Source: Ilumatobacter fluminis (GTDB taxonomy: Bacteria; Actinomycetota; Acidimicrobiia; Acidimicrobiales; Ilumatobacteraceae). From it: 64,000 nucleotides of DNA. The translations under genes and the position numbers were made by a program. Below are positions 15,141 to 24,591 of the stretch, in pieces. Where the stretch lies: assembly GCF_004364865.1 (NCBI RefSeq), contig NZ_SOAU01000001.1, positions 2,698,001-2,762,000 of the forward strand, given 5' to 3'. The notes below the pieces were generated by a model. That model saw only the letters and a list, made by a program, of their open reading frames with translations. It did no database searches and was not told the origin of the DNA. Positions within the stretch are counted from its first letter, which is position 1, and each line of letters starts with the position of its first letter.

Positions 15141-16309
15141 ACGACCCCGCCGTCGCTCCCACCGCCACAACGGACCCGACCAGCCGGCCGGCCGTCGCCG
15201 CGGCGGCCGAGCCCGGAGCTGCCCGCCTCCGCATCGAGGGGCTGACCAAGACCTATGTCGAGAAGGACGGTCCCGTGCTGACCGGGATCGACCTGGCCGT
15301 CGCCGAAGGCGAGCTCGTGTCGCTCCTCGGGCCGAGCGGCTGCGGCAAGAGCACGCTGCTGCGTATCGTCGCCGGGTTCATCGACCCGTCCGGCGGCAGC
15401 GTGGCGATCGACGGGCGCGACGTGACGACCGTGCCGACCCACCGACGCAACGTCGGCATCGTCCACCAGAGTCATGCACTCTGGCCCCACCTCACCGTCG
15501 CCGAGAACGTCGCCTTCGGGCTCGAGATGCGGCGGGTCAAGCGTGACGAACGGGCCCGGCGGGCGTCCGAGATGCTCGAACTGGTCGGCCTCGGCGGGTA
15601 CGAACGACGCGTGCCCGGCGAGCTCTCGGGCGGCCAGCAGCAACGGGTGTCGCTCGCTCGCGCCCTCGTGATCGAACCGGACGTCTTGCTGCTCGACGAG
15701 CCGCTGTCGAGTCTCGACGCCAACCTGCGCGTCTACCTCCGCGACGAGATCCGTCGCATCCAGCGCGATCTCGGCGTCACGACGATCTTCGTCACCCACG
15801 ACCGAGAAGAGGCGATGGCCGTGTCCGACCGCATCGTCGTCCTCGACGGCGGCCGGATCGCACAGACCGGGTCGGCCGTCGACCTCTACCGGACGCCGGT
15901 GTCACACTTCGTGATGTCGTTCACCGGCGCCACGGTCGAGTTCTCCGGAACCGTCGCCGACGACCGAGGACGACGCGTCGTGCACTCCGACCTCGGTCTC
16001 CCGTGCCCGGCCCCCTCGGGACTCGCCGTCGGCGATGACGTCACGCTGTGCATCCGCCCCGACGACTTCGTGCTGGGCGGCAGCGCCGGCGACGAGGCCG
16101 CTGTCGTCCGCGGACGACTGGTCGACGCTGCGTTCCTCGGCACCAGCGCCGAGATCCGTGTCGCCATCGACGCCGCCGACGGCCCGACCGACGTGCTGGT
16201 GCGGCTGCCCGCTCGACAACACGAGCGCCTCCCCGACGTCGGAGCACCGATCGAACTGACCGTCGAACGCGACCACGTCCACGTGTTCGCCACGCCGACG
16301 GCCGCCTGA
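15125..16309 (+). CDS. ABC importer ATP-binding protein, spermidine/putrescine (PotA) type
   Basis: The 394-residue ATPase has Walker A GPSGCGKST, Q-loop VGIVHQSHALWPH, signature LSGGQQQRVSLARAL, Walker B VLLLDEPLSSLD and H-loop FVTHDREEA. A C-terminal TOBE-like domain (from about residue 295) is typical of PotA/FbpC-type importers. The first 35 residues are a non-conserved Ala/Thr-rich extension. The ATG has AGGAGA upstream and lies inside the end of the previous gene. It energises uptake through the fused permease at 17598. Confidence 0.93.
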   Translation: MAIDVNDPAVAPTATTDPTSRPAVAAAAEPGAARLRIEGLTKTYVEKDGPVLTGIDLAVAEGELVSLLGPSGCGKSTLLRIVAGFIDPSGGSVAIDGRDVTTVPTHRRNVGIVHQSHALWPHLTVAENVAFGLEMRRVKRDERARRASEMLELVGLGGYERRVPGELSGGQQQRVSLARALVIEPDVLLLDEPLSSLDANLRVYLRDEIRRIQRDLGVTTIFVTHDREEAMAVSDRIVVLDGGRIAQTGSAVDLYRTPVSHFVMSFTGATVEFSGTVADDRGRRVVHSDLGLPCPAPSGLAVGDDVTLCIRPDDFVLGGSAGDEAAVVRGRLVDAAFLGTSAEIRVAIDAADGPTDVLVRLPARQHERLPDVGAPIELTVERDHVHVFATPTAA

Positions 16310-16366
16310 CCTACCTACCAACACCCACCACTGCCGTCCCGCCGGCAGGACCCCAGGAGCGTGAAC

Positions 16367-17596
16367 ATGACCCCCAACCCGTCCCGACGACGACGTCCCT
16401 CCCCACTCGTCGCCGCCCCACTCGTGCTCGCCCTCGTCGCCGCCGCCTGCGGTGGCGACGACGACGAGCCGGCCGCCGAGCCGGCAGCAGAATCCGACAC
16501 CGAGACGACCGAGCCGGAGACCGAGACGACCGAGCCGGAGACCGAGACCACCGACGCGACCGAGACCACCGACGCCGCCGACACCACCGAGGCACCGAGC
16601 GGTGACGCATCCGGGTTCGCCTCCATGGAGGAGATCGCGGCGACGTGCCCCGCCGACATCGCACCGGACAAGCTCGTCCTCTCCACCTGGGCCAGCCAGG
16701 AGGAGCTGATCGGGCCGTCGTTCGACTCGTTCACCGAGGCGACGGGCGTCGAGATCGAGTTCCTCGCCAACGACCTCGGCGACCGCCTCACCAAGATGGC
16801 CGCCGAATCGGGCTCCCCGACCATCGACGTGGCGATCGTCCCGATCAACGAGGCCGCGCCGCTCTTCGAGAACGGTGTCACCGAGGCCGCCGACGAGACC
16901 ATCCTCAACTACGAACAGCTGCTCGACGTCGCCAAGATGGAAGCCGGCTACGGCGGTTCGATCATCCAGTTCGGCATCGCCTACAACCCCGAGTTCGTCA
17001 CCGAGGTGCCGACCTCGTGGGCCGACCTGCTGAGTGACGACTTCGCCGACCACATCGCGTTCCCAACCATGCCCAACTCGGGCGGCTATGCGACGCTGGC
17101 GATGCTGAATCGGATGGAGGGCGGCACCGATGACGACCTCACCGCCGCCGTCGAGTTGATCGGCGAGAACAGCGACAAGATCGCCACGTTCTACCCGAAC
17201 TCGCCCGCCGTCGAGCCGCAGGTCGCGGCCGGCGAGGTCTGGATCTACCCCGACATCGGTGGCGCCGCGCTCGCCTCGATGGACCGCGGCAACCCGATCG
17301 AGTTCACGATCCCCGAGGAGGGTGGCCCCGTCGGCATGAACACGCTCGTGGTCCCGGCAGGCAGCGATCACCTGCCGTGCACGTTGGCCTTCATCTCCCA
17401 CTTCATCGGTCAGGAAGTGCAGGAGGCGTGGGCCGAGAAGCTGTACTACGGCTCGGTCAGCTCGAACTTCGTGGTGCCCGAGGGACTGACGGTCTACCCG
17501 AACGACCCGAGCACGATCGTCGAGGTCGACTGGGCGACGATGTCGGCCAACGGCCCCGACACGATCGACCTCTGGAACCGCGTGGTGGTCGGCTGA
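16367..17596 (+). CDS. ABC importer substrate-binding lipoprotein (spermidine/putrescine type)
   Basis: The 409-residue lipoprotein has an Arg-rich n-region, hydrophobic core and lipobox LVAAAC (Cys28). A long Glu/Thr linker (about 30-70) tethers the periplasmic-binding domain of the PotD/bacterial extracellular solute-binding class (LVLSTWASQEELIGPSFDSF and FPTMPNSGGYATLAMLNRM). I place the start at the ATG at 16367, 7 nt after AGGAG, rather than the in-frame GTG at 16361. The ligand is unknown; the class favours polyamines and other cationic or small organic ligands. Confidence 0.92.
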   Translation: MTPNPSRRRRPSPLVAAPLVLALVAAACGGDDDEPAAEPAAESDTETTEPETETTEPETETTDATETTDAADTTEAPSGDASGFASMEEIAATCPADIAPDKLVLSTWASQEELIGPSFDSFTEATGVEIEFLANDLGDRLTKMAAESGSPTIDVAIVPINEAAPLFENGVTEAADETILNYEQLLDVAKMEAGYGGSIIQFGIAYNPEFVTEVPTSWADLLSDDFADHIAFPTMPNSGGYATLAMLNRMEGGTDDDLTAAVELIGENSDKIATFYPNSPAVEPQVAAGEVWIYPDIGGAALASMDRGNPIEFTIPEEGGPVGMNTLVVPAGSDHLPCTLAFISHFIGQEVQEAWAEKLYYGSVSSNFVVPEGLTVYPNDPSTIVEVDWATMSANGPDTIDLWNRVVVG

Positions 17597-17597
17597 C

Positions 17598-19394
17598 ATG
17601 TCCGTCGTCCCTGCTCCGACCACCACCGCCGACCCGACCGTCGCCGAGGCAGCGCCGCCTCGGCGGCGGCGGCGACGATCGATGCGACGGCTCGCCCCGG
17701 CGGGTCTCATCGGTCCCGTCACGGTGGTGGTCGGGGTGGGGGCGATCGGCCCCCTGATCGTGCTCCTGCTGTATTCCTTCGGCATCCTCGGCAACATCGA
17801 GGACCCGGGGACGCAGCTCTATACCGAGATCCTCGGTGACAGCTACTTCCGTGGCACCTTCGTCCGTTCGCTGCGGCTCGCGCTGACGGTCTCGATCGTG
17901 TCGCTCGTCGTCGCCGTGCCGCTCGCGTTCCGGATCTCACGATCACGCGGCTGGGCACGAACCTTGCTCACGTGCCTGGTCGTGCTGCCGTTGCTCATCA
18001 ACATCGTCGTCCGCAACCTCGGCTGGGTCCTCGTGCTCAGCCCCAACGGTGTCCTCAACAGCTGGCTCGAACCGATCGGCGTCTCGCAATCGTTCCTCGG
18101 GACCGTGACGGGCATCGGGCTCGTGCTCGTCCACGTGTCGGTCCCGCTCGTCGTCCTCCCGCTGCTCGCCTCGATCGACCGGCTCGACCCGGCGCAGTCG
18201 GAGGCCGCCCGAGCGCTCGGCGCCCACCCCGCCGTGGCGTTCGTGCGCTTCACTCTCCCGGCGATCGCTCCGGGCCTCCTCGCCGGCGCCGTGCTGTCGT
18301 TCGTCATCGGGATCGGATCGCTCGTCACACCGATCTTCCTCGGTCAGGGCCGCACCATGGTGATCCCGACCCTGATCGTGCAGCAGATCTCGACGTTCCG
18401 GTGGGAGCGAGCCGCAGCGCTCTCGATGCTGCTGTTCGCCCTCGTCGTCGGCGTCGTCGTGGCGATGCAGCGGATCTCACAGCGGATGGCTCGTGGCCGC
18501 ACCGAACGGTCGCGCCGACGCGGCCCGATTCTGCGACCCCGGCCCCTGACCGACGCCGCCGCACGCCTGAACCACCTGCCGACGTTCGACGGGCTCCGCC
18601 GATGGGTGTCGCGGGTGTACCTCGTCGTCATGACGGCGTTCCTGCTCCTCCCGATGGTGGTCGTCCTCAAGACGGCCGTCGACGACTCGCAGATTCCCAC
18701 GGCGTCGTGGCACGGCTTCACGACGGAGTGGCTCCAGGCAGCAATCCGCGAGGACGGCTACCGCACCCAGTTGCTGCTCTCGTTCCGACTGGCGATCGTC
18801 GCCGTCGGCCTCGGCCTCGTGTTGTCACTCGCCGCGTCGTGGGCGATCGCCCGCTACCGATTCCCCGGGCGCGACGCCGTCGTCGCGTTCCTGATGTCGC
18901 CGCTGCTCATGCCGCAGGCGGCACTCGCCGTCGGGTTCGTGCTGTTCTTCCTGATCCTCCAGACCGACCCGTCGTTCGAACGACTCCTGTTCGCACACGT
19001 CGTCGTCACGATCCCCTACATGACGCGGGTGCTCGTCAGCACCTTCGAGAACATCGACGCACGAATGGAGGAAGCGGCCGCCGCGTGCGGCGCCCGTCCC
19101 CTCACCGTGTTCCGCAAGATCACGCTCCCTCTCGTCCGATCGGGTGTCTTCACCGCCTGTCTCTTCGGCTTCCTCCAGTCGTTCGACGAAGCAGCGATCA
19201 GTGTCCTGATCGCGAGCGGCGACACGACGACGCTCCCCGTCAAGCTCATGTCCGACATGTCGTTCCAGCCGTCACCGGTCGGCGCAGCGATCTCGGCGAT
19301 CCTGATCGTCGCCGTCGTCGCCGTCGTGGTGCCCCTCGAACGCCGATTCGGGATCTCCTCCAGCGCCGTCCTCGCAGGCCGCGACGACGACTGA
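17598..19394 (+). CDS. ABC importer permease, two permease domains fused (PotB-PotC fusion)
   Basis: The 598-residue membrane protein carries two BPD_transp_1 domains in one chain. EAA loops are visible in each half (EAARALGAHPAVAFVRFTLP near residue 200 and EEAAAACGARPLTVFRKITL near 493). There are several hydrophobic segments per half and a basic cytoplasmic linker near 295-330. PotB and PotC are normally separate proteins, so one polypeptide forms the whole pore here, as in FbpB-like iron permeases. The ATG follows the binding-protein stop by 1 nt. Confidence 0.92.
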   Translation: MSVVPAPTTTADPTVAEAAPPRRRRRRSMRRLAPAGLIGPVTVVVGVGAIGPLIVLLLYSFGILGNIEDPGTQLYTEILGDSYFRGTFVRSLRLALTVSIVSLVVAVPLAFRISRSRGWARTLLTCLVVLPLLINIVVRNLGWVLVLSPNGVLNSWLEPIGVSQSFLGTVTGIGLVLVHVSVPLVVLPLLASIDRLDPAQSEAARALGAHPAVAFVRFTLPAIAPGLLAGAVLSFVIGIGSLVTPIFLGQGRTMVIPTLIVQQISTFRWERAAALSMLLFALVVGVVVAMQRISQRMARGRTERSRRRGPILRPRPLTDAAARLNHLPTFDGLRRWVSRVYLVVMTAFLLLPMVVVLKTAVDDSQIPTASWHGFTTEWLQAAIREDGYRTQLLLSFRLAIVAVGLGLVLSLAASWAIARYRFPGRDAVVAFLMSPLLMPQAALAVGFVLFFLILQTDPSFERLLFAHVVVTIPYMTRVLVSTFENIDARMEEAAAACGARPLTVFRKITLPLVRSGVFTACLFGFLQSFDEAAISVLIASGDTTTLPVKLMSDMSFQPSPVGAAISAILIVAVVAVVVPLERRFGISSSAVLAGRDDD

Positions 19395-19419
19395 CCCCTC
19401 GACCCACGAAAGGTACGCC

Positions 19420-21495
19420 ATGCTCGTCACCGACGTCCCCGCCTTCCGCAACTTCTGGTATCCCGTCGCCTTCGCCGAGGATCTCGCCGACGGTCCGATC
19501 GCACGGACCGTGCTCGGCGAACGCCTCGTCGTCTGGGCGACCGACGACGGAGTGGCGGCAGCGCGCGACGTCTGCCCCCACCGTGCCTCGGCGCTGTCGA
19601 TCGGGTGGGTCGAGAACGGCTGCGTCGTCTGCCCCTACCACGGCTGGCAGTTCGGCGGCGACGGCAAGGCGGCCGTGATCCCGCAACTCGACCCGTCGCT
19701 CCCCATCCCGCCGAAGGCGAAGCTGAGTACCGTCCACGCCACCGAACGGTACGGCGTCGTGTGGATCTCCCTCGAGGAACCCGTCGGCGGACTGCCGGAG
19801 ATCGAGCAGTTCGACGACCCTACGTATCGGACGATCCGCCAGTTCGACGAGGTCTGGGCGGCCGCCGCCCCGCGGCTCGTCGACAACTCCTTCGACCCGG
19901 CACACGTGGCCTACGTGCACAAGGAGACGTTCGGAACACCGGAGAACGCTCGCATCGACCCGCCCGAGATCACCTTTACCGACGAGGGCCTCGAGTCACG
20001 GACGGAGATGGTGGTCGAGAACCACCTCGACGTCGCTCAGCGGGCCAACCAGATCGGCGAGCAGCGCACCGTCCGCACGACGGTCAGCCGCTTCGTCGCC
20101 CCGTTCCTGCGCGTGATGAGCATCACCTATCCGAATGGTCTCCACCACATGCTGGTGACCGGGATCTGCCCGGTCGACGACGAGCACCTCCGACTCGTGC
20201 AGTGGGCGATCCGCAACGACACCGAGGCCGACGTCCCTGCGGAGGACGTCGTCGCATTCGATCGTGCGGTCACGTTGGAAGACCAGTGGCTCCTCGAACA
20301 CACCGAACCCGACTACGAACTCGGGCAGACCGACCTCGTGCACTTGAAGGTCGATCGCGGCACTCTCGCCGTCCGGAAGATCTACCGGCAGATCGTCGAC
20401 GGCACCTGGCCGGCGCTCGCATCGCGGGCCGGTTCTGCGGCGGCTCCCGTCGCGATCACCGGTTCGGCGGCAGCCGACGTCCCGGTCGTCGACATCTCTG
20501 CCTTCGACGGGGACGACCCCGATGCTCGTCGTCGAGTCGCCGAAGCGGTCGCCGAAGCCTGCACCGAGGTCGGCTTCGTGTTGGTGTCGGGCCACGGGGT
20601 GGCCGACGCGCTGCTCGATGAGTTCTACGAGGTGTCGAAGGCGTTCTACCAGTTGCCGCTCGAGACGAAGCTCCGCTGGAAGTCGCCGATCGACTCGCTG
20701 TACCAGGGGTACGCCTGCCCCGGCGACGGCCCGGGCTACCACACGAGCGAACGGCAGTCGTTCAACGTCGGCCGCTACGACACCGTCGCCGAGGCGATCG
20801 CCGCCGGTGCGCCCGACGACATCGGCGACCACATGCACGACGCGCTGTGGCCCGACGTCCCCGAGTCGTTCCGCTCGGTGTGGCGCGCCTACTTCGCCGA
20901 GATGGACGCACTGACCCAGCGGTTGATGCGCGTGTTCGAGGCCGGCCTCGGCTTGACGAACGGTCGGTTGAGCGAGTTCGTCGGCAACGACCCGTCGACC
21001 CTGGTCGCCAACTACTACTCGGACGACATCGACGCCGGCCACGAACCGTCACCGTTCCGCTTCAAGGCACACCGAGACGGCGACATCTTCACGATGCTGT
21101 CGCAGGACGACGGACCCGGCTCGCTGCAGTTGCACCAGCGCCATCGCGGATGGCGAGACGTGCTGCCCGTACCGGGCACCTACGTCGTCAACATCGGCGA
21201 GCAGCTCGAACGGCTGACGAACGACCGGTTCGTCGCGACCCCGCACCGGGTGTTGACACCACCGGAGGGCTCCGACCGGAGCATCCCTCGGATGTCGTCT
21301 CCGTTCTTCGTGAAGGCCTCGCTCGATGCGACGATCGCCCCGCTGCCCGAGCTGGTCGGACCGGGCGAAGATCCGCACTACGAACCGATCACGGGCCGCG
21401 ACTGGCTCAATCGGAACATCGCAGACATCTACGCCGGCAACGACTCGACCGTTCGGTTCGAACAGCTCGCCGATAGCGACCCGTCGCTCCGCTGA
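19420..21495 (+). CDS. Fusion of a Rieske oxygenase with an Fe(II)/2-oxoglutarate-dependent oxygenase
   Basis: One uninterrupted frame encodes 691 residues. Residues 1-335 are a full Rieske oxygenase: C52-x-H54 and C71-x2-H74 ligate the [2Fe-2S] cluster, and H162-x4-H167 belong to the mononuclear iron site. After an Ala-rich linker (336-353), residues 354-691 form an isopenicillin-N-synthase-like oxygenase with N-terminal VPVVDISAF, the H551-x-D553...H609 facial triad and the 2-oxoglutarate-binding R624-x-S626. Both active sites look intact. Such a pairing could run two successive oxidations on one molecule. It is the last gene of the plus-strand operon, 25 nt after the permease. Confidence 0.92.
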   Translation: MLVTDVPAFRNFWYPVAFAEDLADGPIARTVLGERLVVWATDDGVAAARDVCPHRASALSIGWVENGCVVCPYHGWQFGGDGKAAVIPQLDPSLPIPPKAKLSTVHATERYGVVWISLEEPVGGLPEIEQFDDPTYRTIRQFDEVWAAAAPRLVDNSFDPAHVAYVHKETFGTPENARIDPPEITFTDEGLESRTEMVVENHLDVAQRANQIGEQRTVRTTVSRFVAPFLRVMSITYPNGLHHMLVTGICPVDDEHLRLVQWAIRNDTEADVPAEDVVAFDRAVTLEDQWLLEHTEPDYELGQTDLVHLKVDRGTLAVRKIYRQIVDGTWPALASRAGSAAAPVAITGSAAADVPVVDISAFDGDDPDARRRVAEAVAEACTEVGFVLVSGHGVADALLDEFYEVSKAFYQLPLETKLRWKSPIDSLYQGYACPGDGPGYHTSERQSFNVGRYDTVAEAIAAGAPDDIGDHMHDALWPDVPESFRSVWRAYFAEMDALTQRLMRVFEAGLGLTNGRLSEFVGNDPSTLVANYYSDDIDAGHEPSPFRFKAHRDGDIFTMLSQDDGPGSLQLHQRHRGWRDVLPVPGTYVVNIGEQLERLTNDRFVATPHRVLTPPEGSDRSIPRMSSPFFVKASLDATIAPLPELVGPGEDPHYEPITGRDWLNRNIADIYAGNDSTVRFEQLADSDPSLR

Positions 21496-21523
21496 GCGAT
21501 CGACCCGGCGAGCGGCCGTCGGG

Positions 21524-22219
21524 TCACCAGCGCATGGGTTCGCCGAGGCGGTCGACGAAGCGACCGCCGTACGACGAGTCGATGCGACCGACGAGATCGG
21601 CGATGTCGGAGACGGCGTCGTCGAGGTCGAGCGGAGCGTCGTCACCGCCCATCTCGGTGCGGATCCATCCCGGGTTGAGCGCCACCGCGGAAATGCCGCG
21701 CTCGCCGAGGTCGCGCTGCATCGTGACCGTCACCATGTTGAGCGCCGCCTTGGATGCGTTGTACGCATAATCGACGTCGACGCCGTCGGCGAGTGAACCG
21801 AGCTGCGACGACACGTTCAGCACGACCGACCCGTGCCGCATGAGCGGCGACAGGGCCTGGGTGACGTTCAGCGTGCCGATGACGTTGGTCGCGAAGATGT
21901 CGGCGACGGCCGTCGGCTCGACGAGTGGCAGTGGCCCGGCTGACGCCTCCCACCGCTGCCCGGGAGCCGATTTGATCCCCGCGTTGTTCACGAGGACGTC
22001 GATCTGGTCGACGCGCTCGCGCAGCGACGAAGCCAGCGCCCGGCACGACCCCGGGTCGGTCGTGTCGAGTCGCATCGGCTCGGCCGGTGACCCGTCGGGA
22101 CCACGGGCGTCGGGTTGCCGGGACGCTGCGAACACACGATGCCCGCGCTCGGCGAGCACCTGGGTGAGACGCCGCCCGATCCCTCTCGACGCTCCCGTGA
22201 CGACGATCGTGCGCGCCAC
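21524..22219 (-). CDS. Short-chain dehydrogenase/reductase
   Basis: The 231-residue classical SDR has NAD(P)-binding TGASRGIG, VLVNNAGIKS, catalytic Ser in VVLNVSSQLG and the YNASK active-site motif. An Arg shortly after the glycine motif favours NADP(H). I choose the GTG at 22219 because GGTGAGG lies 6 nt upstream; an in-frame GTG at 22231 would overlap the cupin stop. It is the last gene of the minus-strand operon and converges on the Rieske fusion gene 28 nt away. It probably oxidises or reduces an alcohol/carbonyl intermediate of the pathway. Confidence 0.88.
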   Translation of the reverse strand: MARTIVVTGASRGIGRRLTQVLAERGHRVFAASRQPDARGPDGSPAEPMRLDTTDPGSCRALASSLRERVDQIDVLVNNAGIKSAPGQRWEASAGPLPLVEPTAVADIFATNVIGTLNVTQALSPLMRHGSVVLNVSSQLGSLADGVDVDYAYNASKAALNMVTVTMQRDLGERGISAVALNPGWIRTEMGGDDAPLDLDDAVSDIADLVGRIDSSYGGRFVDRLGEPMRW

Positions 22220-22220
22220 G

Positions 22221-22637
22221 TCAGACCTCACCGGCCAGCACGGCCAGATCGTGTTCGTCGAGCCGGTCTGCAGGGCCTTGCTCGATCATGTCGGCGAAGC
22301 CGTCGTCGGGTGACATCGTCGTGATTGCGTAGAGGCGCCCGGTTCCGGTGTTGCGGATGCGGTGGACCGATCCGGGCGGCAGCACGAGGAACTCGCCGGC
22401 CCGGACCGGGGTCGACTCACCGTCGCACTCGGCGACGCCTTCACCGGCGAGGAACCAGAACGTCTCCACCGAGCGCGGGTGCGAGTTCGGCGGCTGCGAC
22501 CCGCCCGGGTCCCACACCTCGAACGTGACGCTCGTGTCGTCGCGGTCACGCGGTGGACGCACGACTGCCAACTTGACCGTGTCGCCGTCGGTGATGCGGT
22601 GGCACGGTGCGTTCCGGGCGTCGAACAACTCCATCAT
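22221..22637 (-). CDS. Cupin-domain protein
   Basis: The 138-residue single cupin barrel has motif 1 region SHPRSVETFWFLAGEGVAEC and motif 2 region GEFLVLPPGSVHRIRNTG, retaining a metal-binding Glu and two His. Its start overlaps the amidase stop by 4 nt (ATGA). Small cupins in such operons act as isomerases, dioxygenases or ligand-binding helpers; nothing here decides among them. Confidence 0.85.
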   Translation of the reverse strand: MMELFDARNAPCHRITDGDTVKLAVVRPPRDRDDTSVTFEVWDPGGSQPPNSHPRSVETFWFLAGEGVAECDGESTPVRAGEFLVLPPGSVHRIRNTGTGRLYAITTMSPDDGFADMIEQGPADRLDEHDLAVLAGEV

Positions 22638-23821
22638 CGAACCTCACTCTCGGCGTACAGGTCGGCAGCGAGCTCGATCAGACCGACATCGGATCCGGGC
22701 GGTCCGATCAGCGCGACGCCGACGGGAAGGCCGTCGATCGACGCACCAGGGATGACCACGACCGGGGCACCCGCCAGACCAGCCGTGCAGGTGAGCCTGA
22801 GCGTGCTCGCCCGACGCTGCTCGTGAAGGGTGCGGTCGGCGCCGGCGTCGATCGGTGGTGGCGGGCCCGCTGCCGCCGGGACGGCGAGGACGGAGGTGCC
22901 GAGCAGGTCGCGCATCCTCCGGCGCACCTCTGCGGCGACCACATCGGCGCGCTCGACGTCGTCCTCGACCACCTCGGAGCCGGCACGGAACCGCGCCGCG
23001 ACACCCGGCCCGAACCCGGGATCGTGTTCGTCGATCCAGCGACCGTGGGCTTGCCACGCCTCCCAGGTCTGGCGGGTGCGTTGTGCGCCGAGCGCGACGT
23101 CGAGTCCGATCCCGAGGTCGACCGCGTCGGCTGGGTCGACCCACGGCGACAGGCGGCGTGCAACCGCGTCGGCGACCGCTGGTTCGACGTCGCCCACGCA
23201 CTCGGCCAGCCAGCGAACCGATGTCGGTGGCGCGGTGGCGTCTCGCTCACCGAGCAGTGCTGACGCGGCGATGGCCAACAGTGACAGGTCCCGGGCGAAG
23301 AGCCCGACCGTGTCGTACGACGGCGCCAACGGCACGACGCCGTCCATCGGGATCGAGCCGTGTGTCGATCGCCATCCGGCGATGCCGCAGTAGCTGGCCG
23401 GCACGCGGATCGAGCCGGCCGTGTCGGTGCCGAGCGCCAGGTCGACGAGACCGGCCGCAATCGCAGAGGCGCTGCCGGCCGACGACCCCCCGGGGATCCG
23501 GTCCGGTGCCGCCACGTTGGTCGGTGTGCCGTGGTGCACGTTCGTACCCGACAACGAGAACGCCAACTCGTCCGTCACCGTCTTGCCGACCACCGAGGCA
23601 CCGGCGTCGACGAGTCGGCGAACGGCAGGCGCTGTCGACGTGGCGGGCGGGTGCGTGGCAGCCCACGTCGGGTTCCCGGCGCCGGTGACGGCGCCCTCGA
23701 TGTCGAACAGGTCTTTCACCCCGAGCGTCGTGCCCGACAACGGTCCCGATGGCGCGCCGGGAACCATCAGATCGGGGTCGCCGACGAAGGCGCCGACGTG
23801 ATCGACCATCCGAGACGTCAC
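22634..23821 (-). CDS. Amidase-signature amidohydrolase (AtzE/HpxY-like context)
   Basis: The protein of about 396 residues has the complete Ser-cisSer-Lys triad: K80 in SVVGKTVTDELAF, S113 in PGGSSAGSA and nucleophile S137 in LGTDTAGSIRVPAS. The GTG at 23821 gives a 4-nt overlap with the previous stop; an ATG at 23809 is the alternative. The association with an AtzH-like gene in the same operon recalls AtzE (1-carboxybiuret hydrolase) and HpxY (oxalurate route), both cleaving ureide-like amides. The small AtzG subunit is not seen. Substrate assignment is inference. Confidence 0.87.
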   Translation of the reverse strand: MTSRMVDHVGAFVGDPDLMVPGAPSGPLSGTTLGVKDLFDIEGAVTGAGNPTWAATHPPATSTAPAVRRLVDAGASVVGKTVTDELAFSLSGTNVHHGTPTNVAAPDRIPGGSSAGSASAIAAGLVDLALGTDTAGSIRVPASYCGIAGWRSTHGSIPMDGVVPLAPSYDTVGLFARDLSLLAIAASALLGERDATAPPTSVRWLAECVGDVEPAVADAVARRLSPWVDPADAVDLGIGLDVALGAQRTRQTWEAWQAHGRWIDEHDPGFGPGVAARFRAGSEVVEDDVERADVVAAEVRRRMRDLLGTSVLAVPAAAGPPPPIDAGADRTLHEQRRASTLRLTCTAGLAGAPVVVIPGASIDGLPVGVALIGPPGSDVGLIELAADLYAESEVR

Positions 23822-24591
23822 GAGGCGGCCTCGCCGCAGGCGAGCGCCACGTCGGCGAGCTGCGCCGTGAAGCCGAAGCACTGCCGGACGTTGTAGACGG
23901 TGGCGTCCCAGCAGAAGTCGGGCGACGTCGTCGCGCAGGCGTCCTCGAGCATGATCGTGTCGTAGCCCGCGCATGCGGCGTCGGTCAGCGTCGCGAGGAC
24001 GCACTGGTCGGCGTTGACGCCGGCGAAGAGGAGCGTCGTCACGTCGAGGTTGCGCAGGACGCTGTCGAGTTCGGTGTCCCAGAACCCGCTCATCCGGTGC
24101 TTGTCGATCCGGATGTCGTCGTCGGCCGCGATGCGTTCCAGCTCGTCGACGAGTGCCGCACTCCACGAGTTCCGTTCGAGCACCGGGCTCCCGGTGGGTT
24201 CGGTCGATCCGATGCCGACGCCGGTGCCCTCCGGGTCGTAGACGTGGATCACGTTCGGCGGCAGGTTGGCCCGGTCGGCGCGAGCGCCCCAGTCGAGCCA
24301 GACCACGGGGATACCCGCCTGCCGGAGTGCAGGGACCCCGTTCACCAGGGGTTCGATGGGTGAACGAGCCGACGTGACGTCGACGCCGATCGACGCCAAC
24401 CAGCCGTCGGGATGACAGAAGTCGTTCTGCATGTCGACCACGATCACCGCCGTCCGATCGAGGTCGAACTCGACCGGTGCGGGGAGCGCATCGACCAGGA
24501 CCGTCCTCGGCGCGTCGGGACGCGCGACCGAGATGCGGCCGTCGCTCGAACGCCACCGGCGTCGGCCTGCCCCGATCACACCCGGCGTCAT
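23818..24591 (-). CDS. Isochorismatase-like cysteine hydrolase (ureidoacrylate/biuret/carbamoyl amidase type)
   Basis: The 257-residue enzyme has the catalytic triad of the family: D53 in VIVVDMQNDF, K164 in RIDKHRMSGFW and nucleophile C197 in GVNADQCVLATL. The N-terminal extension (1-45) and the GWLASIGVDVTS segment resemble RutB-type ureidoacrylate amidohydrolases more than nicotinamidases. Members include N-carbamoylsarcosine amidase and biuret hydrolase, which release ammonia or carbamate. The start overlaps the AtzH-like stop by 4 nt (24588-24591), and the stop overlaps the amidase start. Confidence 0.86.
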   Translation of the reverse strand: MTPGVIGAGRRRWRSSDGRISVARPDAPRTVLVDALPAPVEFDLDRTAVIVVDMQNDFCHPDGWLASIGVDVTSARSPIEPLVNGVPALRQAGIPVVWLDWGARADRANLPPNVIHVYDPEGTGVGIGSTEPTGSPVLERNSWSAALVDELERIAADDDIRIDKHRMSGFWDTELDSVLRNLDVTTLLFAGVNADQCVLATLTDAACAGYDTIMLEDACATTSPDFCWDATVYNVRQCFGFTAQLADVALACGEAAS

